A DNA stretch of 30,164 nt from an uncultured bacterium (lineage in GTDB: Bacteria; Bacteroidota; Bacteroidia; Bacteroidales; Bacteroidaceae): contig CAJMNM010000037.1 of the NCBI GenBank assembly GCA_905214795.1, positions 1 to 30,164 of the forward strand, given 5' to 3'. A program made the translations under genes and the position numbers. Under the pieces are notes generated by a model. That model was not told where the DNA came from, did not search any database, and worked only from the letters and a program-made list of their open reading frames with translations. Of the stretch, positions 24,466 to 30,164 are shown piece after piece (the first letter of the stretch is position 1; each line of letters opens with the position of its first letter).

Positions 24466-25547
24466 AGCTTATGAAAACAAAATTTTTATTTTGTTCGTTG
24501 CTGTTATGTGCAGCTAGCCTCAAAGCCCAGACTGAAGTCTCAACATTCACACCGGGCGTTACAATAGAAGGTGTTAACTACTTTCTTCCACAAACGGCAA
24601 TCAGATTGGTTGTAATAGCCGAAAAACAAGTTTACCAACCAGGAGACTTCCGTAATTATGCGGGTTTATACCTTAATTTAAAAGATATCCCTAAAGATTC
24701 CTACACAAAATGGACAATCAAAAGTATATCAATTGACACCTATGGTGTACCAGACCCACAAAAGGCATATAATATAAAACTACAAAAGCGCACAGTCGCT
24801 CCTCTTGTTGGTCTGAGCTCTGAAGGTATTCTACTCTCCATTAATACTGAAGGTTCAGAAGAAACCCTCCCTGATTTACCTAAAAATACAGAACCTGCCA
24901 AACGTTTTAATCCACGTGACTTCATGAATCGTGATATGCTTTCTGCAGGTAGTAATGCAAAAATTGCAGAATTAGTCGCAGATGAAATCTACGACATACG
25001 GGATAGTCGTAATGCTTTAATCCGCGGCGAGGCTGACAATACGCCCAAAGACGGCACACAATTAAAGCTTATGCTGGATAATCTACAAAACCAAGAAGAT
25101 GCTTTTCTACAATTATTCAAAGGTTATACAGCAACAAGTACTGAAGTCTTTAGCGTAAGCCTTACGCCGACTACAGAACTTGACAAAATGGTATTATTCC
25201 GCTTCTCTGAAAAACTTGGCGTGTTAGATAACGATGATCTTGCAGGTGAACCGGTTTATATCAGTATTAAGAATCTGAACACCTCTCCTGCTCCTGTAGA
25301 GGATGAAAAAGCAACACGCAAAAAACATAAAATGGATAAAGGTATATGGTATAATGTACCGGGACAGGCTGCTATTAAAGTGTTCAATTCCAAACAGACA
25401 TTCTGTAAAGGTGAATACCCATTTGCACAATTTGGTACTTCTGAAATATTAAGTGATGTCTTATTTGACAAGAACAGTACTATAAAAGTTACTTTTTACC
25501 AATCTACAGGAGGAATAGAACAATTAACCGACGGAAAAACGGAATAA
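24462..25547 (+). CDS. DUF4831 family exported protein
   Basis: Protein of 361 aa, or 358 aa from the second Met at 24471. The signal peptide is clear: a KTK basic start, a hydrophobic core (FLFCSLLLCAASL) and cleavage after KAQ, so it is exported to the periplasm or cell surface. It resembles the Bacteroidales DUF4831 family: FTPGVTIEGVNYFLPQTAIRLVV near the start and YQPGDFRNYAGLYL after it. The function is unknown. Its ATG overlaps the nnr stop (ATGA), an unexpected pairing with a cytoplasmic repair enzyme. A strong hairpin follows the stop. Confidence 0.85.
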   Translation: MKLMKTKFLFCSLLLCAASLKAQTEVSTFTPGVTIEGVNYFLPQTAIRLVVIAEKQVYQPGDFRNYAGLYLNLKDIPKDSYTKWTIKSISIDTYGVPDPQKAYNIKLQKRTVAPLVGLSSEGILLSINTEGSEETLPDLPKNTEPAKRFNPRDFMNRDMLSAGSNAKIAELVADEIYDIRDSRNALIRGEADNTPKDGTQLKLMLDNLQNQEDAFLQLFKGYTATSTEVFSVSLTPTTELDKMVLFRFSEKLGVLDNDDLAGEPVYISIKNLNTSPAPVEDEKATRKKHKMDKGIWYNVPGQAAIKVFNSKQTFCKGEYPFAQFGTSEILSDVLFDKNSTIKVTFYQSTGGIEQLTDGKTE

Positions 25548-25571
25548 TTAATTTCGTATCTTATAAAATGG

Positions 25572-25608
25572 AAAAAATAAGTGGAATCTAAATTCCACTT
25601 ATTTTTTT
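25572..25608. terminator. Bidirectional hairpin terminator after the DUF4831 gene
   Basis: A perfect 16-bp stem pairs 25572-25587 with 25592-25607 across the loop CTAA, with A and T runs on both sides. It ends the nnr-DUF4831 transcript and could also stop minus-strand transcripts. Confidence 0.9.
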
Positions 25609-25620
25609 ATCACCTAACAT

Positions 25621-25654
25621 AAAAATGGGGATATGCCTTACTGACATATCCCCA
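25621..25654 (-). terminator. Intrinsic terminator of fba
   Basis: TGGGGATATG (25626-25635) pairs with CATATCCCCA (25645-25654), a 10-bp GC-rich stem. On the minus strand it is followed by TTTTT (25621-25625). It lies 23 bp after the aldolase stop. Confidence 0.88.
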
Positions 25655-25677
25655 CTATTTATGCTGTTATTTTCAGA

Positions 25678-26676
25678 TTATAACTTATCGTTAGAACCCA
25701 ATACATTAACAATCTTGTGAATGTACATCTTCTTCATGTTCTCACGAGCCGGTCCGAGATACTTACGAGGATCGAATTCTGCTGGATTCTCAGCGAATAC
25801 CTTACGTACAGCAGCTGTCATTGCCAAACGAGAATCTGAGTCAATGTTAATCTTGCAAACTGCAGACTTTGCAGCCTTACGCAACTGTTCTTCAGGTATA
25901 CCAACAGCGGCTTTCAACTTACCACCGTACTTGTTGATTGTATCAACTTCATCCTGAGGAACTGAAGAAGAACCGTGAAGAACGATTGGGAATCCAGGAA
26001 GTTCTTTCATTACTCCGTCAAGCACATCAAATGCCAATGGAGGAGGAACCAAACGACCTGTAGCAGGATCCAAATGGCACTGTTCTGGTTTAAACTTATA
26101 AGCACCATGTGAAGTACCGATTGAAATAGCCAAAGAATCACAACCTGTCTTTGTAACGAAGTCTACAACTTCTTCAGGACGAGTATAAGTATGATGTTCA
26201 GCAACAACATCATCTTCTACACCGGCCAAAACACCAAGCTCGCCTTCTACTGTTACATCAAACTGATGAGCATAGTCAACAACTTTCTTTGTCAAAGCTA
26301 CGTTTTCATCATATGGAAGATGTGAACCATCAATCATTACAGATGAAAAACCTGCATCGATACAACTCTTACAAGTTTCAAATGTATCACCATGGTCAAG
26401 ATGCAATACAATCTGAGGCTTCTCGCAACCCAATTCCTTTGCATATTCAACAGCACCCTGAGCCATGTAACGCAACAATGTAGCGTTTGCATACTGACGT
26501 GCACCCTTTGAAACCTGCAGAATCACCGGAGACTTTGTTTCAACAGCTGCCATAATGATAGCCTGGAGCTGCTCCATGTTATTAAAGTTAAATGCTGGAA
26601 TGGCATAGCCACCGTTGATTGCCTTGGCAAACATCTCTCTAGTGTTTACCAAACCTAAATCTTTGTAATTTACCAT
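25678..26676 (-). CDS. fba: Class II fructose-bisphosphate aldolase
   Basis: Protein of 332 aa that splits fructose-1,6-bisphosphate into DHAP and glyceraldehyde-3-phosphate in glycolysis, or the reverse. The zinc site is visible: LHLDHGDTFETC with H95, VEGELG with E145, GTSHGAYKF with H190, and LHGSSSVPQDEV near the C-terminal part, followed by KINIDSDSRLAM for phosphate binding. Its length fits the class II family. The start (VNYKDLGLVNTREMF) is 45 bp or so after the predicted transcription start. The gene is monocistronic, with its own promoter and terminator. Confidence 0.96.
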   Translation of the reverse strand: MVNYKDLGLVNTREMFAKAINGGYAIPAFNFNNMEQLQAIIMAAVETKSPVILQVSKGARQYANATLLRYMAQGAVEYAKELGCEKPQIVLHLDHGDTFETCKSCIDAGFSSVMIDGSHLPYDENVALTKKVVDYAHQFDVTVEGELGVLAGVEDDVVAEHHTYTRPEEVVDFVTKTGCDSLAISIGTSHGAYKFKPEQCHLDPATGRLVPPPLAFDVLDGVMKELPGFPIVLHGSSSVPQDEVDTINKYGGKLKAAVGIPEEQLRKAAKSAVCKINIDSDSRLAMTAAVRKVFAENPAEFDPRKYLGPARENMKKMYIHKIVNVLGSNDKL

Positions 26677-26724
26677 GTCGTTATAATTTTAAATTAACGA
26701 AATAAATATCCTTTTTACGTTGGA

Positions 26725-26732
26725 CAAAGATA
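26725..26732 (-). promoter_or_regulatory. Promoter -7 box (TATCTTTG) for fba
   Basis: Exact TAnnTTTG on the minus strand, 48 bp before the aldolase ATG. The 321-bp spacer (26677-26997) holds this promoter and the divergent rpmE2 promoter; the rest shows nothing recognisable. Confidence 0.7.
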
Positions 26733-26889
26733 GTCATTTTTCTTCAAATATCTATTCCATGCCATATTTTTTAAACAAAAAAAATCATTAAACTGTCATT
26801 CCTTAAACAGGCAAAATATATACATAATCGTTTACTGACTGCTTTTCAGGCTTTTCTAAGCCTTCAACAAAAAAATATTCAGCCATTTC

Positions 26890-26921
26890 TTTGGCCAAGT
26901 TAAATAAAAGGCTTAACTTTG
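26890..26921 (+). promoter_or_regulatory. Full promoter (TTTG-N20-TAACTTTG) for rpmE2
   Basis: TTTG at 26890-26893 and TAACTTTG at 26914-26921 are separated by 20 bp, an exact Bacteroidetes -33/-7 pair. It leaves a leader of about 70 nt before the ATG, with a weak ACTATAG/CTAT-AGT hairpin at 26948-26969. Confidence 0.85.
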
Positions 26922-26997
26922 CACCTCGTAAAACCAGACCATTACACACTATAGTTACCAGCTATAAGTTGAACTGATAAAAATATATTATAAAAAT

Positions 26998-27249
26998 ATG
27001 AAGAAAGATATCCATCCTGAAAACTATCGTCCTGTTGTATTCAAAGATATGAGCAACGGTGACATGTTCCTTTCTCGTTCTACTTGCAAAACAACTGATA
27101 CAGTAGAATTCGAAGGCGAAACTTACCCAGTAGTTAAGCTTGAAATCTCAAGCTCATCTCACCCGTTCTATACAGGTAAGAGCAAGTTGGTCGACACAGC
27201 TGGTCGTGTGGACAAGTTCATGAGCCGTTACGCAAAAACACGCAAATAA
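26998..27249 (+). CDS. rpmE2: Ribosomal protein bL31, type B (zinc-free form)
   Basis: Protein of 83 aa with the L31 signature: KKDIHPENYRPVVFKD at the start, SSSHPFYTGKSKLVDTAGRVDKF in two parts in the middle, and a basic end (SRYAKTRK). The CxxC zinc motif of type A L31 is missing; only one Cys (STCK) is present. This is the C-minus paralogue that in many bacteria replaces the zinc form under zinc limitation. In Bacteroidales it is often the main form, so its regulation here is uncertain. It bridges the 50S and 30S subunits. It has its own promoter and terminator. Confidence 0.96.
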   Translation: MKKDIHPENYRPVVFKDMSNGDMFLSRSTCKTTDTVEFEGETYPVVKLEISSSSHPFYTGKSKLVDTAGRVDKFMSRYAKTRK

Positions 27250-27267
27250 GCGTTACGATACAAAACA

Positions 27268-27311
27268 ATAACAAAAGAGTGTGGATGAATTCATCCACAC
27301 TCTTTTGTTAT
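27268..27311. terminator. Perfect 44-bp palindrome, terminator of rpmE2
   Basis: Positions 27268-27289 are the exact reverse complement of 27290-27311 (centre GAATTC). It forms a 22-bp stem (a few central bases would form the loop in RNA) ending CTTTTGTTAT. It lies 18 bp after the rpmE2 stop and would act in both directions. The rest of the gap to 27531 is AT-rich with nothing recognisable. Confidence 0.85.
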
Positions 27312-27531
27312 AAAAAGGTCTGCTGCTGTTTTTTTATACCGGCATATTATATAAATCACATAATTTATACCAAACTATACTAATTATAACATAATTGTTT
27401 AGAACAAAACAAGATCTCTTTAACCATATATTAAAATTTACAAGCTGATCCTGTCACACATTAAACTTTTCTTGATTTGTATAAATAAACTAAGAATCTC
27501 TAATCTGTTTCTTATCCTTACGTATTACCTC

Positions 27532-28167
27532 TTACTTTACACGTTCAAATCGTTTTCCATTCCAGGTGTAAACAATATCCCGCAATAATGGTTTTATACG
27601 TTTTGAAACTTCTTCATCAACAGCGACCGGTGAAAGATTAAAGGTCAGACTATAATCGTCTGGAGAAAGCGTTGCAGATATCAGATGCAAGTCTTGTTGA
27701 TGCTGCAAGTCTGGAATGCTGTCTGCCATCACACTATCTCCAACCACCCAGAAATCAGTATAACGGGGCATATCAATCCACTTACTTCGTGCGACTTCTT
27801 TCCATTCTGAGGTATAAAGCGTCACTGAACTCTCTTTTTCAAGACCTTCTACAGTCTTAACCATACAAATATAATTCAGACTGTCTTTTATCGGAAAAAG
27901 CTTCATCTCGACTTCGCATGAGGCAGTAAGCTTCAAATCCAAATAATCATCAGTCATTTTCTTCAGTTCACTGAACGCATCAAAACGGTTACGTACACGA
28001 GCTTGCATATTATTTTCTATAAAATCAATACAATCCAATCGATTGTTACGAGTCATCACATACAAAATGCTGTCAGGCATATCTGCAAAATAATCCCTCA
28101 TTCGTTTAGCTGGAACAGCCTGCAACATCATAAACCCTATAAGGCACAATAAAATTCGTTTCATCAT
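27532..28167 (-). CDS. DUF3256 family exported protein
   Basis: Protein of 211 aa from the ATG at 28167 (28164 also possible). The longer frame from 28197 runs through a -7 promoter box and is rejected. A signal peptide (KRILLCLIGFMMLQAVPAKR) suggests export. The body matches the Bacteroidales DUF3256 type: RDYFADMPDSILYVMTRNNR followed by DCIDFIENNMQARV, then a beta-rich domain. The function is unknown. It follows the EamA gene by 78 bp in the same direction and may be transcribed from its own promoter and also by readthrough. Confidence 0.8.
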   Translation of the reverse strand: MMKRILLCLIGFMMLQAVPAKRMRDYFADMPDSILYVMTRNNRLDCIDFIENNMQARVRNRFDAFSELKKMTDDYLDLKLTASCEVEMKLFPIKDSLNYICMVKTVEGLEKESSVTLYTSEWKEVARSKWIDMPRYTDFWVVGDSVMADSIPDLQHQQDLHLISATLSPDDYSLTFNLSPVAVDEEVSKRIKPLLRDIVYTWNGKRFERVK

Positions 28168-28184
28168 TATCAGTCTCTTTAATG

Positions 28185-28192
28185 CAAACTTA
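28185..28192 (-). promoter_or_regulatory. Promoter -7 box (TAAGTTTG) for the DUF3256 gene
   Basis: Exact TAnnTTTG on the minus strand, 17 bp before the ATG at 28167. It lies between the EamA gene and this gene. Confidence 0.55.
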
Positions 28193-28245
28193 ATCATTTT
28201 CTATTGAAAACATCAACTTTCCACAATTTTTATAACACCTGTTCA

Positions 28246-29163
28246 CTATTTGGAACCTATATATAAGAACACCATACCCAAAAGAACCAGCAACAAATCA
28301 ATAACCTTACTCTTCAGATTCTTTTCACGGAATACCATAGCCCCAAACAGGAACGACACAATAACGCTTCCACGTCTTATCATCGATACAATGGAAATCA
28401 TGGCTCCATCCAGACTTAAAGCATAAAAATAAACAAAATCTGCAGCTGAAAGGAATATAGAAATCAAGATGATACACCAATCCCAACGAAATGGTGTGGT
28501 CTGTTTACGTTTTGGATACCACAAAAGCATCATCATACATCCCATCATAAAAAATTGATAGATGTTATAATAACTTTGTACCACCATTCGATCCAATCCC
28601 ACTCCACCGTTTTCGATTGAAGCCATCAGATATTTATCATACAAGCCACTCACTGCTCCTAAGACACTGGCAGCTACTATAAAATAAATCCACTTGTCAT
28701 GCTTAAAGTCGATGCCTTCCTTTTTACCGCTTCTGCTAAGCATAAAAAAAGACAATATAGCCAATATCACACCAATCCACTGATACAAATTCAACTCTTC
28801 ACCGAAGACAAGCAGAGCACCAATAAGCACCATCACAGGGCGAGTCGCATTAATAGGTCCTACTATTGTTATCGGTAAATGTTTCATTCCAAAATACCCA
28901 AAAATCCATGATGACAAAACGATGCACGATTTTAATAATATATACTTTTGTGCAGCCCAACCAGCAACCGGTATATAAAATGTATTCGACTCATCCATCA
29001 CTCCTGCAGCCGAAGCAATAATTAAAGGAATAAAAATTAAACTGCAAAAAAGCGTATTCAAGAACAAAACCGGAATAACGGCATTACCTTTCAAAGACTT
29101 TTTCTTAAATACATCATAAAAGCCTAAAAGAGCTGCCGAAACAAATGCTAAAACTAACCACAT
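28246..29163 (-). CDS. EamA (DMT-superfamily) transporter
   Basis: Membrane protein of 305 aa with about ten hydrophobic helices in two EamA repeats. Landmarks are LAFVSAALLGFYDVFKKKSL at the start, LPITIVGPINATRPVMVLIG with LVFGEELNLYQWIGVILA ending repeat one, and VSMIRRGSVIVSFLFGAMVF followed by REKNLKSKVIDLLLVLLG ending repeat two. Its substrate is unknown. It is a different subfamily from the DMT protein at 14350-15249. It starts 31 bp after the truA stop, so the two probably share a transcript. Confidence 0.9.
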   Translation of the reverse strand: MWLVLAFVSAALLGFYDVFKKKSLKGNAVIPVLFLNTLFCSLIFIPLIIASAAGVMDESNTFYIPVAGWAAQKYILLKSCIVLSSWIFGYFGMKHLPITIVGPINATRPVMVLIGALLVFGEELNLYQWIGVILAILSFFMLSRSGKKEGIDFKHDKWIYFIVAASVLGAVSGLYDKYLMASIENGGVGLDRMVVQSYYNIYQFFMMGCMMMLLWYPKRKQTTPFRWDWCIILISIFLSAADFVYFYALSLDGAMISIVSMIRRGSVIVSFLFGAMVFREKNLKSKVIDLLLVLLGMVFLYIGSK

Positions 29164-29194
29164 ACTTTTTACCTAACTAACTATTATGTTTAAA

Positions 29195-29965
29195 TCAAGC
29201 TTCAAAACAACTTAAAGGATAAGCAACATCTACAAGAAACAACGCATTACCCGGCATCGATTCTCCTGCCTTACAACGATTCTTCCCTTCTATAACCTGC
29301 CTAAACTCCTCTATGCTTAGCTTTCCACGTCCCACTTCAACCAATGTACCGACAATAGCCCGCACCATATTACGTAAAAAGCGGTCTGCCTGAATTTCAA
29401 AACGCCACTCCCCTGCCGAGATCTCTGTCCAGCGGGCTTTCATAATTTTACAGTTGTTAGTCTTTGTATCGGTATGAAGCTTACTGAAACTTGTAAAATC
29501 AGTATATTCAAATAATATACTTGCCGCCTCATTCATCTTATCAAAATCTAATGTTGAATACAAACGGCAAGAATATGCACGCAAAAACGGTGATTTTCCA
29601 ATATGCACAAAATAATGATAAGTTCTCGACAAAGCATCAAAACGTGCATGTGCTGTATTTAAGACAGGTACAACCTTATAAACAGAAATATCCGGTGGCA
29701 ACAATCTGTTAAGCTTGTCAGTCAACCACGTTCCATCTATACGCCGTAGCGGTTCATCCTCATATTCATAATCAAAATGCACCACCATCAGACGAGCATG
29801 CACACCTGCATCCGTTCTACCAGCTCCAACTACAGATATCTGACACCGCAATAAAGTTTGCAATGCCTCCTGTAAGACTTGTTGTACACTTATTCCATTA
29901 GGCTGTATCTGCCAACCATGATAACGTGTGCCGTCATAGGCCATATAGATAAAATATCTCTGCAT
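29195..29965 (-). CDS. truA: tRNA pseudouridine(38-40) synthase TruA
   Basis: Protein of 256 aa from the start QRYFIYMAYDGTRYHGWQ. The ATG at 29998 would add 11 residues but overlaps the promoter -7 box, so 29965 is preferred. The catalytic Asp52 lies in GAGRTDAGVHA. RTYHYFVHIGKSPFLRAYSC and FEIQADRFLRNMVRAIVGTL are typical TruA segments. It converts U38-U40 in the anticodon stem-loop of tRNAs to pseudouridine in the cytoplasm. It is the first gene of a truA-EamA transcript and lies next to an rRNA operon. Confidence 0.96.
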   Translation of the reverse strand: MQRYFIYMAYDGTRYHGWQIQPNGISVQQVLQEALQTLLRCQISVVGAGRTDAGVHARLMVVHFDYEYEDEPLRRIDGTWLTDKLNRLLPPDISVYKVVPVLNTAHARFDALSRTYHYFVHIGKSPFLRAYSCRLYSTLDFDKMNEAASILFEYTDFTSFSKLHTDTKTNNCKIMKARWTEISAGEWRFEIQADRFLRNMVRAIVGTLVEVGRGKLSIEEFRQVIEGKNRCKAGESMPGNALFLVDVAYPLSCFEA

Positions 29966-29985
29966 GCGTAATTCTTTTTCAAGCG

Positions 29986-29993
29986 CAAAGATA
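29986..29993 (-). promoter_or_regulatory. Promoter -7 box (TATCTTTG) for truA
   Basis: Exact TAnnTTTG on the minus strand, 20 bp before the ATG at 29965. It supports the shorter TruA start. Confidence 0.75.
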
Positions 29994-30093
29994 CGCATTT
30001 TTTATTGAATGATATAATCTGACAACACAACGATAAAAAGACCGGTCACACACATATCCTTTTCCAAAGAATAGCATATACTTTTGTATATAC

Positions 30094-30130
30094 AAAAAAT
30101 CCTCCGACGACCTTTCGGTCCGGAGGATTT
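30094..30130 (-). terminator. Terminator of a minus-strand rRNA operon
   Basis: AAATCCTCCG (30097-30106) pairs with CGGAGGATTT (30121-30130). An inner GACC/GGTC helix with loop TTTC extends the stem past a two-base bulge. On the minus strand six T follow the stem core. It lies 17 bp after the 5S end. Confidence 0.88.
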
Positions 30131-30147
30131 CTCTATCAATAAAAAAA

Positions 30148-30164
30148 GGCGGCTACCTACTCTC
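30148..30164 (-). rRNA. rrf: 3' end of 5S rRNA (partial, cut by the window edge)
   Basis: On the minus strand the window begins GAGAGTAGGTAGCCGCC, the conserved 3' end of 5S rRNA with its GAGAGTAGG helix strand. A T run and a strong terminator follow. Only 17 bases are visible; the rest of the rRNA operon lies to the right. Confidence 0.72.

Noticed and set aside
1..30164. CRISPR arrays, insertion sequences, tRNA genes
   Set aside because: No regularly spaced repeats, transposase motifs or tRNA-like T-arms were found other than the T-arm of the tmRNA.

Overview
The window comes from a gut-type Bacteroidales genome, most likely Bacteroides or Phocaeicola; the species cannot be told. The evidence is AT-rich DNA, several promoters with the Bacteroidetes -7 box TAnnTTTG (for example TATCTTTG), a Bacteroidetes-like tmRNA tag (GENNYALAA), a zinc-free L31, DUF4831 and DUF3256 proteins, and the gene order hpt-adk-obg-pgeF.

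Region 1 (about 64-13497, all minus strand) is an exopolysaccharide/capsule locus of the Wzx/Wzy type. Read 5' to 3' (right to left) it encodes a WcaJ-like initiating sugar-phosphate transferase, a large SLBB-rich outer-membrane export protein, a Wzz-like chain-length protein, a Wzx flippase, a Wzy polymerase, a decayed glycosyltransferase remnant, a hexapeptide acyltransferase, a GT4, two GT2 enzymes, a second GT4 and a WecA/MraY-like initiating transferase. A hairpin terminator follows. Many junctions overlap or are only a few bases apart, so this looks like one long operon, although gaps of about 140-170 bp near the distal end could hold secondary signals.

Region 2 (13843-18940, plus strand) starts with ssrA (tmRNA) and its terminator. 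It continues with a DMT-family transporter, a monofunctional AICAR formyltransferase with a small very basic protein behind it, and a CPA2-type cation:proton antiporter with a cytoplasmic USP-like tail.

Region 3 (18944-22895, minus strand) is a compact housekeeping operon: hpt (purine salvage), adk, obg, pgeF and an M23 peptidase. It joins nucleotide metabolism, ribosome assembly and cell-wall quality control. A bifunctional NAD(P)H-hydrate repair enzyme with a coupled DUF4831 gene diverges from it (22939-25547, plus strand).

Region 4 (25621-30164) holds class II fructose-bisphosphate aldolase (minus), rpmE2 (plus), a DUF3256 protein, an EamA transporter and truA (all minus). At the right edge are the terminator and the last 17 bases of a 5S rRNA, so a minus-strand rRNA operon lies just outside the window.

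Most of the window is ordinary core genome. The most informative anomaly is in the polysaccharide locus. The stretch at 6190-6509 is an internally deleted, frameshifted copy of the neighbouring GT4 gene and still carries the ATGA overlap with wzy. This records a past exchange of glycosyltransferase and acyltransferase cassettes. I found no clear evidence for a wholly new system, CRISPR array, prophage or insertion sequence.
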